Source of the DNA: Lepeophtheirus salmonis
Lineage: Eukaryota > Arthropoda > Copepoda > Siphonostomatoida > Caligidae
Direction of reading: 5' to 3'
NCBI RefSeq assembly: GCF_016086655.4
Contig: NC_052139.2
Coordinates: 30,260,002-30,324,001 of the forward strand
DNA length: 64,000 nucleotides
In this document: in pieces, positions 47,335 through 59,869 of the stretch
How positions within the stretch are numbered: position 1 is the stretch's first letter
Layout of the letters: the number at the start of each line of letters is the position of its first letter
Program-made: the position numbers and the translations under genes
The notes under the pieces: generated by a model
What the model was told of the DNA's origin: nothing
The model's database searches: none
Seen by the model: the letters and a program-made list of their open reading frames with translations, nothing else

Positions 47335-47760
47335 TGAGTTGAATGTAGATCGACTTCTTAAAATTACAATCGTATTCTTCAATACATTTCCTGTCCGTTT
47401 CTATCAACAAATTATTCTGATACATCCTTTAGATGTACCGCAACTTGCACTGAAAGTAAGCAAAGTTGATCTTCACAGCAAAAAATAGGAAAAATAGATG
47501 GATCATATTTGAAGGGGACCATATCGGCCCCAATAAAAGTCTCTCAAATCAAATAAAAGTTTTAAAATATATCTAAAGTTCATAGCTATATTAATTCGTT
47601 CCAGAAATTTGAATACAAAGCCTATAATTGACTCCAATATGTCTGTGAAATATTTTTTTTGAATCTATGTTATATTTGAAGTAAAATATATATATACTTA
47701 TATTGATTATCTCTATAATTTGATTGGCTTCAAGATTGTTTTGATTTTGACACACCACAA
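47335..47760 (+). repeat. Family A element, single unit
   Basis: The left terminus is decayed. ATCGTATTCTTCAATACATT, TTCTATCAACAAATTATTCT, CCATATCGGCCCCAATAAAA and CCAGAAATTTGAATACAAAG are present, and the right terminus CAAGATTGTTTTGATTTTGAC ends at 47751 followed by CACCACAAATATA. Confidence 0.65.
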
Positions 47761-48444
47761 ATATACTTACGACAACCTCTATAATTAAGCTTTGTAGATT
47801 AAAAGTGTTTTTTTTTCTTTAGTTTGATTGGATAGGTTCAAGAAAAGAGGAATATGAGTTAATTGCAGTAATAATTTCCATCTTCAGGAAGATGCTAAGT
47901 GACCCCAAGCGAGGAAAAAAGGTTTATTATGGGGTTTTTCACCCTTCCTTCAAACATTTGAGTCTATGGGAAAGTTGTATATTTGTTCAGTTAGGGAGAC
48001 TTCTACTACTCCCTACTATTATTATGAAGTTCCTGAATGTTGTCTCGTAATTTTAGAGGTGACGTGACTTTTTACCACCAGTGTGGATTACTCTCAATTC
48101 TCCTCTGTTATGTTATGTTTGAATGCTTCTTATTTTTCCGTTTCTTTTATTTTTTGATTGACAAATGAGTGCATAGAATAAATGTCTCAAAAGTTCCATG
48201 ATAACCTATTATAATGGATTGTTTACTAAGGACAAATGAGGTCAAAAGAATATTCTAAATGTACCATTTTTACAGCACGTTTTGAATAAGAGAATGGATC
48301 CAAGTTGTAAATATGAATTAATACAATGACAGTCTAATACCTGGAGTTGTAGATAAATATGACAATGGACGAGTTGGATACTTTTTTGTGGTTGCAGCGG
48401 GAACATGGGGTTCTTTTTAATTTTTTTTTTTTTGTTCCGATTGA
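47761..48444. other. Gene-free intergenic stretch
   Basis: Nothing recognised. Confidence 0.35.
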
Positions 48445-48720
48445 GATATTTTTATTTTTCAACATAGTCTCCTTGAAACTCTGCACATTTCTCCCAACAA
48501 TGCTGCCATCTCTGTAGCCTGTCCCAATAGTACTCGGCGGGTTTTTTTTATTTGCAAAATAATTGTTTCTCTAAGGGGATTGCCTCATCATTTGACGAAA
48601 ATCTGCCTTCAGATATTCAAGTAATAGTGTGTAGGTTGTTTTTTTCATTACTGAAGATAATCAATTAAAATAACTCCAGTCGCCATGACTTTTCCAGCAG
48701 AAAAAGATAGTGTTTGTCCA
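48445..48720 (-). mobile_element. Mariner transposase remnant, central and C-terminal pieces
   Basis: In shifting frames the minus strand reads KVMATGVILIDYL (the segment after the first catalytic Asp in mariners) and then EGRFSSNDEAIPLEKQLF. It ends YYWDRLQRWQHCWEKCAEFQ and DYVEK*. The stretch between, including the second and third Asp, is gone. It is the same group as 42414-42605. Confidence 0.65.
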
Positions 48721-50439
48721 TTATCAAAAAAACACTCAAATCAACTTACTCAAACAACTGTCTAATAACAACTGCGGGTCCAAAATGGCTGAAACTTTGT
48801 TGAGTAACTCTCAACTGATGCTCAATGGATGTGACTACAATTTTGGATTGACATCAAAGTACGATCCATTTGACACCTTTGGAGTGGGATTTGTGCTTAT
48901 TTCCGTCATCTTATAAATACTCGGAGCTAATTTAATCAAAGGTCAAGGACAGCTTAGATACTCTCCTTCAAAACATTATTCAAATTATCATATATATAAA
49001 TATATAGGAAACACGAGACATTATATCTTAAATTTTACATCAGATGTAATGAACAGGGAGGCCAACTATGTTTCGCACTCTTTTTTTCAAGTAAATAAGT
49101 AATAATAGATGTATACAGAAGGGGCCCCTGTAAAGAAAAAACTAAGTTTCACAATTAGAAAAGGAAAAACGGTTATTGCGAGTGATCTTTCTTCTTTTTT
49201 TTTCATAAATATAATAAGTCGTGGATGTGTGTTAATTTCTCTCTCTAAAAGAAAAATTGTCTTCTATCTTTGGTGTAAATTGATTTAAAAATGCATAAAT
49301 AAATAAATATAAATAACTTTAAATTATTTCGCAATATTTCCCTGTGCTAATACTATTGTAAATTTACAATGTTCTTCTCTATATGGCAGTAATTTATTTT
49401 CTCTCGCAAAAATTATAAGACAAACAGTTGATACTAAGAAGGGTTTTAATTTAGTAACACAACCATTCTTGCTTACATCTTCTCCCATTGTTACGTAATA
49501 TATGTTATCCTTCAAAAATGGAAGAATAATGCGCGCAGATTAAAAAAAACAAAAACGTATAAAATCTGGCAGCTACAAAAGTGGGCCCATCTTCCGTTAG
49601 TAGGCCTAACCTCCAATAGTGTATTATTGTCATCTGCTGTTATTTATTTGTCTTCGAAACTATGCGCATTCCCCCCATTCCGTATCAAAATGGGGACATT
49701 TTCGGGGACCGATCACCCGAAACGGGGACTGTCTCAGAACCTTGGGAACCTCTGGTCACCTTCTTCTTGTATGTAGTCCCTCCTCCTACCCTCCTATCGT
49801 CAGGGATATGTTTATGGCCAAATTTCTTTATACTTTTGAAGGACCAATACGATCAAAATATTATTTTGTCAAATTTTGATTTATTGACATAATTGATGGT
49901 TTTTTTTTCCCCCATTTGTATTTTCCCATCATGACCTATAATAGTACACACATCTATATCTGATCCGGCTCTTACAAAAGGTAATTGACAAAATTCTAAA
50001 ATTGTGTATTATCTTAATCCCATCTGATTAAGAGATTATTAATCTCTCAATTCCTAGATCCGATCAAAGTCTATTGTAAAATGTATTTAAAAATATATGT
50101 ATAACAATATATTTTATGTACATAATATTTACAGCTAGGTAAGATTCACATTTGATAAATGTGGCGTTCAGAATGTCTAACATACCTACATGTTGAATAT
50201 ACAAAATGAATATACTCGTTCCTAATCAATAAAGCATATAAGTCTGTATTATATGTTATATTTAGGCGTTAAAAATAGTAATCTATATTAATTAAGGAAA
50301 GATTGTCCTTCTGCCTGTCTGAATATATGAGGCCAAGAGCACTGTGTATAGTGCTCCCTAATGTATATCAGCAAGTATATTTTGATCTATGAAATTGAAA
50401 TGTAGTCGTATTAATGCCCATATCTTGTACTAGCAAGGT
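48721..50439. other. Gene-free stretch, one GC-richer patch
   Basis: 49650-49830 is less AT-rich, with GGGGACATTTTCGGGGACCG and ACGGGGACTGTCTC repeats. Two overlapping frames (86 and 76 codons) cross it without a recognisable domain. ACAGGGAGGCCAACTATG at 49056 could be an isolated mariner terminus. Confidence 0.3.
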
Positions 50440-50525
50440 GATATGGTGTAATTATAATACTATAATGTTTACTTCACCTTAATCAGTATATCTCCATCTA
50501 ACCAATTAAAGGAATATAAAAAAAA
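50440..50525 (+). repeat. SINE tail fragment
   Basis: TAATACTATAATGTTTACTT then CACCTTAATCAGTATATCTC and CATCTAACCAATTAAAGG match the SINE 3' half; no tRNA-like head is obvious. Confidence 0.5.
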
Positions 50526-50689
50526 TAGATCTTGAAGGAGTATGACTAAATTACGAAAAACATGAATTCTTTGAAAGCAAGAAAAGACAACTTGACACCA
50601 ATTTGTGATGATATATTTAAATGTTATACTTGCCTATACTTTTTATTTAATATGGCCTCCTTCATATGCAAAACAGTCTCAACACACTG

Positions 50690-50960
50690 GCAAACTGATT
50701 GGTAACTTTAGATGATGAAGACTGTGTCCATAGTACATCATCGTGTCATGATGTTAGATCGGAGCAAATGAAAATTTGGATGAGAGGTGCGAGAGACGTT
50801 CTTCTCACAGATCCCCCAAACTGCAAAGTTCAGGTGATTAAGTTCAGGCCTGGAGTAGGGTCACATTGTCAGCCAAATTGTTGCAGCAAAAGTTTTGATT
50901 ATTCTTGACTGCATGGAGGTGTAATGGACCCCTTGATGTTGTAGGTAGTTCTGATAGAAA
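50690..50960 (-). mobile_element. Mariner-like transposase remnant, same family as 9860-10249
   Basis: The minus strand reads PYSRPELNHLNFAVWGICEK and NVSRTSHPNFHLLRSNIM, a decayed third-Asp region. The plus-strand frame 50699-50908 is its antisense and shows the same antisense motif (LDD..CV..VR-SEQ-KIW-RG) as the minus frame at 9803-10210. This confirms the two loci are homologous. Confidence 0.65.
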
Positions 50961-52020
50961 TGCAAATATTTTTGTTTCAGCTGTACTTTAGTTACGTGAT
51001 TACGCTTCCTAGTTAAAAATAACGAGGATAATATCGTAACTAAATGCAGTGTTAAGTACTGACATCCCTAAGGACCAACACAACACTGGTCCCAGCATAC
51101 AATGGGATTTTGAGTACGTTAAAAATACAACATGAACTTCATCTTTCTCCCAGGGCCATCCAGAAGTGTGTTCCAAAAAAATGGTCCATCATTTGAAAAA
51201 CTTGTTTTCGCTCTTGTAAATGAAGTATTTATTGGCCTTGTAGTTTTCAAGATATTACCAATTTTTGTGCATACAAACATTTTCTTCCTTTTTTTAAGAC
51301 ACACTGTACAATGTACATAACATTGTATGGGCAATGAACATTCATGTTAGAAGGAAATATGTATATTTTATGGATCGTACAATAATATATACAGGGTCTA
51401 CATTTAATTATAACATACTTTTGTAAATGATTTTAGTATTATGTATGAGGGATATGATGACTAATTGAAATTGGAGATAGGACATGCCATAGACCCGGAC
51501 CCAAAGTACCCAGATATGATTTAAATAAACTTTTACTATCCCAAAAGATCCAATATCCAAACTGTCTTTGAATACTTGAACTTTTACAGATCTTGAAAAA
51601 GAATCAATTGGATCTTAAATAATTCTGCTATCTATATGGAACGTAGCATCTTGATTATTGATTGGAGTGTCATCTACATAAATAGTTGCATCACACCTGT
51701 TGTTACCTTTATTGTATCACCCAAAAATGTAAAAATGAATTAACTTCACGCTCTAGAGATTAAAGTACTCATGAGTCATCCATCACATTCTTCATTTTTT
51801 CTCAATCTCTTATTATAATTCGTTTATTCTTAAGGACGGAACACATATGAATGGATATAAGTATTGAGTAGTTACGTGTGCATGTGCTCATAAAAACCGG
51901 AGAGAAACAAATAATGGGAGATAACTTCTATATCAATGGTTCGCAAATGGGGGTACGCGTATCCCTTGGGGGTACTTGGAGGCACTCCAGGGGATACTTG
52001 AACTTTTAAGAGAATATTTT
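50961..52020. other. Gene-free intergenic stretch
   Basis: TACAGGGTCTACATTTAATT at 51391 resembles an isolated mariner terminus. Nothing else. Confidence 0.35.
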
Positions 52021-52230
52021 AGAAGCGGTACCTAAGTCAGGGGCGTGCACAAGAGGTGAACTGGAAGGGCTGTAGCCCCTCCAAATTAAGGAATTTGTGT
52101 TGTAGATAAATGTGACTAGCTTTTACTTAGAAGTGCTGCTATTTTTTGTGGTCAAAAACTTTTAAGACCACTCAGGTATGATAAAAATTATGAGGGGGGG
52201 GGCTTGAGGGGCTAACTACGTCTTTGGTGT
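52021..52230 (+). repeat. Family C GC-rich head, solo
   Basis: AGGGGCGTGCACAAGAGGTG then GGGCTGTAGCCCCTCCAAAT and TAAGGAATTTGTGTTG match the family C head. The AT-rich minisatellite part is absent. Confidence 0.5.
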
Positions 52231-52509
52231 GTCAGTTGTAATCAGGGTATTTATGCTATAATAATATATATTCTTTCTTTCTTGATTTTCATTCAAAAAC
52301 TATACAATTATAAATATATCATAGAGCGGAAGCAAGAAACAGTTAACGTGATCTAACGTGACACCAACGCCCTCTAGCAATCAATATTTACTTATGAATG
52401 GATTCATCCCTAATCATTGTGGTGATATTTATTTCAAAATATATGATGCATACACTCTAACGTAATATGTACAGATCGTTTGACGAATTTTAAATAGGTA
52501 TATCCATTA

Positions 52510-53160
52510 GGGCGGTTTGTGTATTAACTTATTTCGAATTTTGATTTGGGGTAATACGGTAAAGTTGTTAATTGCTAGGAAAATAAGCTTTGCATGATTT
52601 CACTTTTCTACAATGACATCTTTAGGTATCTATTTCAAAGTTTGAAAAGAGACAAAAGTTATTTACTTCGTCAATGAGGATTAAAATACAACATTAATCA
52701 ATATTTTGTATTTATTAATTGTAATAGGCATTATTCTAACCTATAAAAAATATTAATACATTTTTGACCTATGGAGTAAAAAAAATAGAATAATGTAAAA
52801 AAATGTTGATCCTTTGTTTATACAAATGTAAAAAAAGGATACACGGATCATCAAATTTTTCGAATTTTGGTCGATTCCGTAGGACAGTTTTAGAAAAAAA
52901 ACTTATAAAAAACTTTTCAGAGGTTGGAACAATGTTTATCAAAATTATCTTATGCAAAATAACTAAAAAAAGTCTTTTTAGTGTCTATATTCACTCCGTA
53001 AAGAGTTTTCCCCCTTTTTTGCAATTTGATTGAGATGTGCAACCTACAGATGACCTTATATGACAATGCAATTTTGCATAGGTACTTGTCATATACACAT
53101 AACACTTTTCCACACTACCCACAATCGAAATTCGATCAAAGTGTGAAGATCAAACCCCTC
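52510..53160. mobile_element. Family B foldback element, complete copy
   Basis: TA at 52508-52509 and 53161-53162. The left terminus is GGGCGGTTTGTGTATTAACT then ATTTCGAATTTTGATT; the right complement is GAGGGGTTTGATCTTCACAC then TGATCGAATTTCGATTGTG. The inner left segment (TTTGCATGATTTCACTTTTC, GACATCTTTAGGT) is mirrored near the right by the complement of GACCTTATATGACAATGCAA. The 62-76 codon frames inside are antisense pairs without known domains. Confidence 0.75.
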
Positions 53161-53162
53161 TA

Positions 53163-53709
53163 ATATCCATATACATATTTTGTACCCATTGATGTTTTAT
53201 TCACATATCGTTTGATATATTATTTTATATTTTTTATCCCATTATTCGAGAATATGATATTGTAGTATGTATGGAGAAGATGTGTGTTCTCTGAGAGAAT
53301 TCTTGTTTGTTTAACATATTAACCTTAAATATTGTTAAATGTATATATATATATATCAAATTTTGTACATATGTAGACTGAATATATGTCAAATTTCGAA
53401 TGGGATTGAGAGGAGAAAGAGAATTATAAAAAGGATATGAGTGTCACTTAACACCTATTATAGGAATTTTGTTTTTCTCTGAATGTTTTTTTTTCTTTTT
53501 TCTTAGTCATTAATTGACGTATATACATATATATACTAAGTATGTTTCCCCCCCTTTTTTACTCTCATCTATACATATCTGAGATCCATCCATCACTTTG
53601 ACCATTCATAAATGTATTATGAGTTAAATGGATAGCTTAAAACAATTTAAAATTTGTGAAAATATGTAGAATTTTTTTTCTTCTCAAAATGGAGTCTGGA
53701 TTACATATG
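53163..53709. other. Gene-free stretch with TA microsatellites
   Basis: TA runs lie at 53342-53356 and 53520-53536; nothing coding. Confidence 0.4.
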
Positions 53710-55400
53710 TGAGATGTTAGCATCATAAAAACAATCTTGAATACAAATCATAAAATGGAAATATCCCAATTGATGCATTATCCCTTCATATACTTATAGC
53801 CCAATGTGTCAAAGACATATTTGAGTCAATTATAGGGATTGTATTTAAATTTCTAGGTTAAGTTAACATGACTAAAAATTTTGACAATATTTTAAAACCT
53901 TTATTTGATTTATGAGACTTACACAAATGTCCCTTTTCAACCATAAAATCAAACAATTTCTCTTTTTTTTTATATTGTCATGATCAATTTTGGATGCTTT
54001 TGGAGTGCAACAATACAATGATTCTTCTCGAAATTTATACTACGTCACTTTTTTTATGTCATGATGATTTGTCTAATAAAAGATGTTCTTGTTTTGATTA
54101 TAATCGCTAATATTGACAAGAAATTATGAATTATATCGAGGGCACAATTTACCTATGGGATCCTGTACATCGAGCATAATATTTCATAGGCACGATCTAA
54201 TGAATAATCATGGACGTAGGCACAAAAAATTTCAACATCTTTAGCTACTCAGAGAAAACTAACGAAAAAAATCAATTAAATTTCAAATATCTAATTTTTC
54301 GAAGAAAAAAGAATCTAAAATTAAATTTTCAATATTAATTTTTTCTTGAAAAACATTCCAAAAATCCAAAGCTACTCATAAAAAATTAATTTTTTTTTAG
54401 AAAAAAAACTCTAGAATCAAATTTTATGTAATAAATTTTTGGAAAAAAATTAAAAAAATCTATTTTTTCTCACAGAAAATTAAATCTTTTGGCAAAAAAA
54501 TTCATAAATGAATTTTTCATGATGGTTTTTTTTTTTTCAACTTCAAAATTCCAAAACTATTCAAAAAAATGAAATTTGAAAAAAAAATTTCAATATTAAT
54601 TTTTTTAACAAAATTTTTACACGAATGACGAAAAAATATCTACTAAAAATAAAAAATTCCTACATATATTTTTTTGTAGGACGTATGCTGGAGGCCTACA
54701 GCACCTCCAGCATACGTACTACAGATGCCCTTGATAATAGGCTTACTATTCAAATTACAACCATGGTTTAAGATACTCCAGAATTTTAGCTTCAGTTTAA
54801 AACTCTTATTTGATTAAGAGGCTTATATAGGGCACGATTTTGGTTTCTTTCAATCATAAAATAATTCAATTTATTCTTTAATTAGTTATAATGACGACCA
54901 ACTTTGTCTGCTTTGAATGTAGTTTGCGCTAAATAAGAATGATTTGTTCATAAATAATTCTTTGCTGAGTAATAGATATATAATCAAAGTTCAATTTGGA
55001 GAGAACATAATTCTAGTTTACCTTGGATGACCTCAGATATAGGCTTTATATTCATATATATGGCATAATTTAAGATTCTCAAGAAATTTAGCTAAAGTTT
55101 AGAACCCATATTTGAATTATTTAAATTGTTTATACAAATTAACAATAATTCGTCAAAGAATGCAAATGTAATCCACTCTTAGTTTAGGGGAAAAAATCAT
55201 TATACTCTGTTTTTGTTCTGACAGGTCACACTTGTATTCTTTAATCAATAATTTTGTAAAGGTCTGTGAACATATTATTTGATTACTCTTTTGAAGTAAA
55301 TTGCATGACTTTAAATTGAAAAAAATTGATCTTCACAATGAAGGAATATAAAATTGACATATTTTATTTAAAAAAGGGCATTAAGCGTGCGCAGATGTTT
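53710..55400 (-). repeat. Family A cluster, interrupted by family C and closed by an inverted copy
   Basis: Unit 1 starts AGCATCATAAAAACAATCTT (53710). A second begins at about 54176 (AATATTTCATAGGCACG) but is cut by family C sequence (54210-54725) and resumes TAGGCTTACTATTCAAATTA. A third spans about 55030-55229 and ends with the terminus TTTTGTTCTGACAG. Directly after it a plus-orientation unit begins (ACACTTGTATTCTTTAATCA) and fades by 55400. Confidence 0.6.
54210..54725 (-). repeat. Family C element inside a family A copy, with a terminal hairpin
   Basis: Degenerate AAAAATCCAAAGCTACTC units are followed by the head region. Within it 54681-54694 (ACGTATGCTGGAGG) and 54704-54717 form a perfect 14-bp inverted repeat around a 9-base loop, then TACTACAGATGCCC, the shared family end. 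Confidence 0.6.
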
Positions 55401-56084
55401 ATAAATATTAAGGGGATCACCATACAATTCTGCATTTTCATCACTTAAATCAGAAAATCAATATGACGTCATGATATTCAGTATACATAAATTTTTAATT
55501 TTTCACAAAGTTCCATTTTTTTTCTTCAATGCGTTGCTTCGTTTAATCACACTATTTGCAGGAAAGTGAGTCATCTCAAGAGAGTCTTTAAAATTACAAA
55601 GAAAATATAATGGATTAAATACATGGTATCATGGACGTTAATAAATGTACTGTTCTAAAATTATAGGAAGTTTTTTATTAATTTGTTGATGCGAAATACA
55701 TAATTTTTAATCCGATGTTAGAACGTTCAGTCTTTATTACTGCGCAATATGAAAGCACTTTGTCTATTTATTATTTTTTTTTTTTAAATTGCAAGTGTTT
55801 AAAAGTTAGATCTTTTTCACAATACTATACTCTTTTACTCCTGAAAATTTCATTCAATTCTCTGGATGTGTAATGAAATTGTGTTGTTTTATTGAAATAT
55901 GATATTAAATCACAGATTTTGGTGTAGTTTATAACATAAACAGTAGGGGAAAAAAGGAATGAAATTCCGATGATCTATTGATCATAACTTCCTTAACCTT
56001 GAAGCTAGTGACATGATTTTCCTATCAAAATGTCATTTTTACCATTATCTATTAGATAAAATTGGTTTAAAATAAAGAAATTAC
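55401..56084. other. Gene-free intergenic stretch
   Basis: Nothing recognised. Confidence 0.35.
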
Positions 56085-56285
56085 AAGATATCGGGGAGCA
56101 ATATACGTGCATTAAATCAGATAAAGGTGTTAAAGTATAGCCCTAATTCTCGTATATCTTAAATCATCCTACAAATTTGAATAAAAAGCCTTTAATTCAC
56201 CAAAATATCTCTGGTTCGTAGGGTTGTAAAAATAAGATTGATCATTTTCTTGATATTGTTTTTATGTTGACACACCACATATGTA
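56085..56285 (+). repeat. Family A element, right half
   Basis: GATATCGGGGAGCAATATAC, AAATCATCCTACAAATTTGA and the terminus TTGTTTTTATGTTGAC at 56256-56271 followed by ACACCACATATGTA. Confidence 0.65.
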
Positions 56286-56425
56286 AGCCGTATATAGTTT
56301 TTGAAGAATATATATATAGTTAGTGCATAACAAAATAGATAAAATTCAGAAAACAAAGGAATTAAACACGAAAAACTAAGCAGTTGTATAATATGAGTAA
56401 GGACCTCAACTTGTATTGTGAATTA

Positions 56426-57111
56426 GGAGGGTTGTTTTTTCAATTTTTTTCCGAAATTCAATTACTTCTATTAGGGAAAGTTGTTAATTGTTAAGGAAAT
56501 AACCTATTCAAAATTTCATTTTCTTACGATGTCATCTTTAGGAAGGACATTTAGTTCAAAGTTTGAGAGGAAAAAATAGTTCTTTATTTCGCCAATAATG
56601 ATTAAAATAAAACATTAATCAATATGTTGCATTGATTAACTATGATAGACATTAGTCTAACCTTTAAAAAATATTAATAAAGTTTTTCTCTAAAGCCACC
56701 CTATGGAACAAAAAGAGGGAATAATATAAGAAAATTTTGATCATTTCTTTATGAAAAATTGAAATAAAACGGATGCGAACTATACACGGATCATCAAATT
56801 TTCCTCCCATTTTTCTTTTTTTTTTGTTTGTTCCATAGGAGAATTATATATCTAAAAAAATTACACTTTTCATAACTTTAAAAAATGTCTATCAAAGTTA
56901 TTTATTGCAAATTAACACAAAATGTCTTTTAGAATACTTATTTACTAAGTAAAGGGGATTCGTCTTTTTCCATAATTTGTTCGTGATGTGCGACCTAAAA
57001 ATGACCTCGTAGGACAATGCAATTTTGCATAGATACTTTTTATACCAAATGAAAACTATTTCGTTCTTGACACAATCGAAACTCGAAAAAAGTTGGGGGG
57101 AAAGCCCGCCC
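56426..57111. mobile_element. Family B foldback element, complete copy
   Basis: TA at 56424-56425 and 57112-57113. The left GGAGGGTTGTTTTTTCAATT and the right complement GGGCGGGCTTTCCCCCCAAC then TTTTTTCGAGTTTCGATTGTG are both of the family type. The interior is collinear with 52510-53160 (AAAGTTGTTAATTGTTAAGG; AAACATTAATCAATATGTTG; ACACGGATCATCAAATTTTC; GACAATGCAATTTTGCATAG). No coding capacity. Confidence 0.75.
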
Positions 57112-57113
57112 TA

Positions 57114-57977
57114 TCGTGTATACCTCCTCTGAGATGGCAAACATTGAGAGTGATTACGTCATTTAAAACTACTTTAGGGTATATATATATATAGGTCGCA
57201 TTATCAACCAAAGAGAGGACATAATGGAGTTCTCTTAGTTAAATTTAATGGACACATATGTACAAAAACTTGAAGAAACTTTCTTAAATGGATTTTACCA
57301 TGAAAAAAACTAAGTAATATCTGAATGAATGTGTACATGCTGTATCCGTAATATAAGATGAATAATTTTAAATGAAGGATTTACAGTATGTACTTTGGGA
57401 TGAAGATTATGTAATAAGTGAATATTCCATGAATGATCGATATTGGTCATAGATTAATTAATTTACCAACACATATAAGTATCACTTTGTCAGTCTACAT
57501 ACAATATTTATTAATTAATTTTTGTTTATTTGTCATCTGGAGTACTTTACTTAGTATTATGTAAGAAAAGAAAAAGTATACATTATTTACTAGGGTGCCG
57601 AAATACTTTAAGAGTCTCGCAGGAATCGAGGGTGGTGTTCTAATGAAAATTGTAGCTTTCACGAAAAGTCGAATATATTGTGAATGATAAGGTCTATCTA
57701 TTAAATGTCAATTGGAAATGTTTTTTGTTGTCTTTTGATGTTCCTAGTCATTAGCATAATTTTTTTGATAAACCTATTTCAAAAGGTTAATCGTGTTTGT
57801 CAAGATTTTATCTAATAATTTTATAACAAACATTTCTCCAAATTATATATCTTTTCATATATCTAAATGCTATTAAGACTGCTGATAGGTCCATTAATTA
57901 AAAGGCTCTTATCAGGATCCTAAGGACCCTCCAAGACTTTAAAAAAATATATAATTCTCATATTTGAGTCATATATA
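57114..57977. other. Gene-free intergenic stretch
   Basis: TA repeat near 57181-57193; nothing else recognised. Confidence 0.4.
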
Positions 57978-58874
57978 CTAGGTATGCCCCTATGAAATGA
58001 GACTTTCGGCTATTGGTCCATATGTGTTACCAGTTAGTCATTATAAACCAATCCAAAAATCTAAATGCTTATTTTAACATGTGTCAGCAATAATTAATTA
58101 ATTTTGTGTATAGTTTAATTCAACAATATACTTTTTTTTCACTCGTAAAAATGTCTAATTTTGTGCCTACAGACTAACATGTGCGGACATCATTGATTTT
58201 CTCTAACCGATTGAAGAAAAAGGCTTCCCAATCCCATCAAATTCTGGTGGAAGCTTTTAGTGGGCATATATTGCTTCAGGAGGATTCAAAAATTCCAAAG
58301 TGGTGATTTTGACGTGAGAAATGATCGCTTCGGAAAGAAGGCAATGTTTTGTGTGTTCTGGGACCAGTGTGGTGTCATATGGTATGCCCTTCCACAACCT
58401 AGTGAAACGGTTAGTAGTGATCGCTATCAACAACAATTGGCCGATTTGAACTTTGCTATATCCAAAATACGCCCAAAATATGAAGCCAGGCAACACAAGG
58501 TAATTTTCCTTGATGACAACGCATCGCTTTATAGCCACCTCTCAGCTTGTTGAATCGTACAACTGGGAACCTCTTGCATATTTGCCTTAGTCATCAGACC
58601 TGGCGGCTCCCAATTATCACTTGTTTCCATCGACAATCGACGCACTCAATGATTTGCGCTTCGATTCTCACGCTGAAGGCAAAAAATGGATTGAAGGCTG
58701 GTTTGTAGCCAAAGACGGACATTTTTTTTAAACGGATCCATAAATTGCCTGAAAGATGGGGAAAATGTTTGGCTAGTGAAGGCACATACGTTGAAAATTA
58801 AATTTGTAAGCATTTTTTCACAATAAACGTTCAAATTAAAAAAAAAAAGTCTCATTTCATAGGCACATACCTAG
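57978..58874 (+). mobile_element. Internally deleted mariner (Mos1-like) with intact inverted repeats
   Basis: The 28-bp termini are CTAGGTATGCCCCTATGAAA and, complementary at the right, CTAGGTATGTGCCTATGAAA, each running on into TGAGAC. TA flanks both (57976-57977; 58875-58876). The coding part from ATG 58151 (MSNFVPTD*HVRTSLIF) keeps the first helix-turn-helix. After a frameshift it reads FQSGDFDVRND and then joins directly to RFGKKAMFCVFWDQCGVIWY, with a deletion of the linker and the first catalytic Asp. The second Asp is present (KVIFLDDNA). In the third-Asp region, SSDLAAPNYHLF, the usual Asp before Tyr is Asn. The C-terminus HKLPERWGKCLASEGTYVEN ends near 58801. Confidence 0.85.
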
Positions 58875-58876
58875 TA

Positions 58877-59869
58877 TATAAACTTTATTCCAGAATTGTT
58901 TCTAACTGTTCTAAATAATTGTTGCCTGTAATGAGTTGATATAAATGACTAAAATATAACTATTCTGTAGCACATTGTAAAGTTTAAATGCCCACAGTTT
59001 TATATTACTCACAAATACAACATAAACATGTAATTTTAATAGGTCAAAATGAATTGATAGCATCGATGTATAGATGGTAATTAGATTAAGCAATGTTGTA
59101 ATTAAATTATGTATTTTAAAATGAAGAAATTGCAACTAGTACAGACATTGTAGCTTGTATAGAACAGGTGCATAAATGCTCTAAACACAAAAGAAATAGC
59201 TAGATTTTTACAATTAATTTGGTTTGGTTTTAATAAGGGAATATTATAAAATAGGATAGTCTGAGAAAAATATCTTAAAAATATGTTTTGATGTACAATA
59301 AATGTTTATGTCCTTGTGGCATTTATCAGACCCATTGTGCCATACAAAGAGAAGGGCATTTTCTTTTAATCATAACGTAAAAAGGTTTCATACACTTGTA
59401 AAATCTGATTGCTTAGACTTCAAAGATGGCAGTCATAAAGAAAGAAATACAATGAGACGACAAGATGCGGGAATTTTTGAGCAAGTATATCAGCTGACAA
59501 GAGTGGTATAAACTAACACCCTATCTGTTTTTTTTTCTCACATAAATAATCTACAATTCCAAATACAGAAATTTTACCACATACATTTTCTAGAACCAGA
59601 GAAATAATATTCAACTCTGATTCACTCATGATTTCATAAAAATTTAACGAATATTTTCCACTTGACTTACGATTTTAATTCGTGTCTTGACGGAGTTTGT
59701 AAGTAAAAGCAACTTATCCCAAAATAAATAAATAGAAAAAATTAAACTTGAAGCAGCCCTCACGTTCTGTCCCAAACACTCGATCATCTTGTGGCTTAAT
59801 AAGAATTCGTAGATCCTGTATCTCAATGTATTATGAATCCCATTGATTAATTCTTTAATGGGCAGTGAG
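58877..59869. other. Gene-free stretch with one unassigned frame
   Basis: Plus frame 59302-59511 (69 codons, Arg/His-rich, after an AG at 59328-59329) has no domain I know; it may be chance. The rest is AT-rich. Confidence 0.3.

Noticed and set aside
49619..49892. Two overlapping frames in a GC-richer patch
   Set aside because: The frames read the same DNA differently, no domain is seen, and the patch contains short internal repeats.
54681..54717. Hairpin as a Helitron 3' end
   Set aside because: No CTRR-like end directly after the hairpin and no TC 5' end partner; it fits better as part of family C.
59302..59511. 69-codon frame after a possible acceptor, terminal exon candidate
   Set aside because: No matching donor, domain or polyadenylation context; length is compatible with chance.
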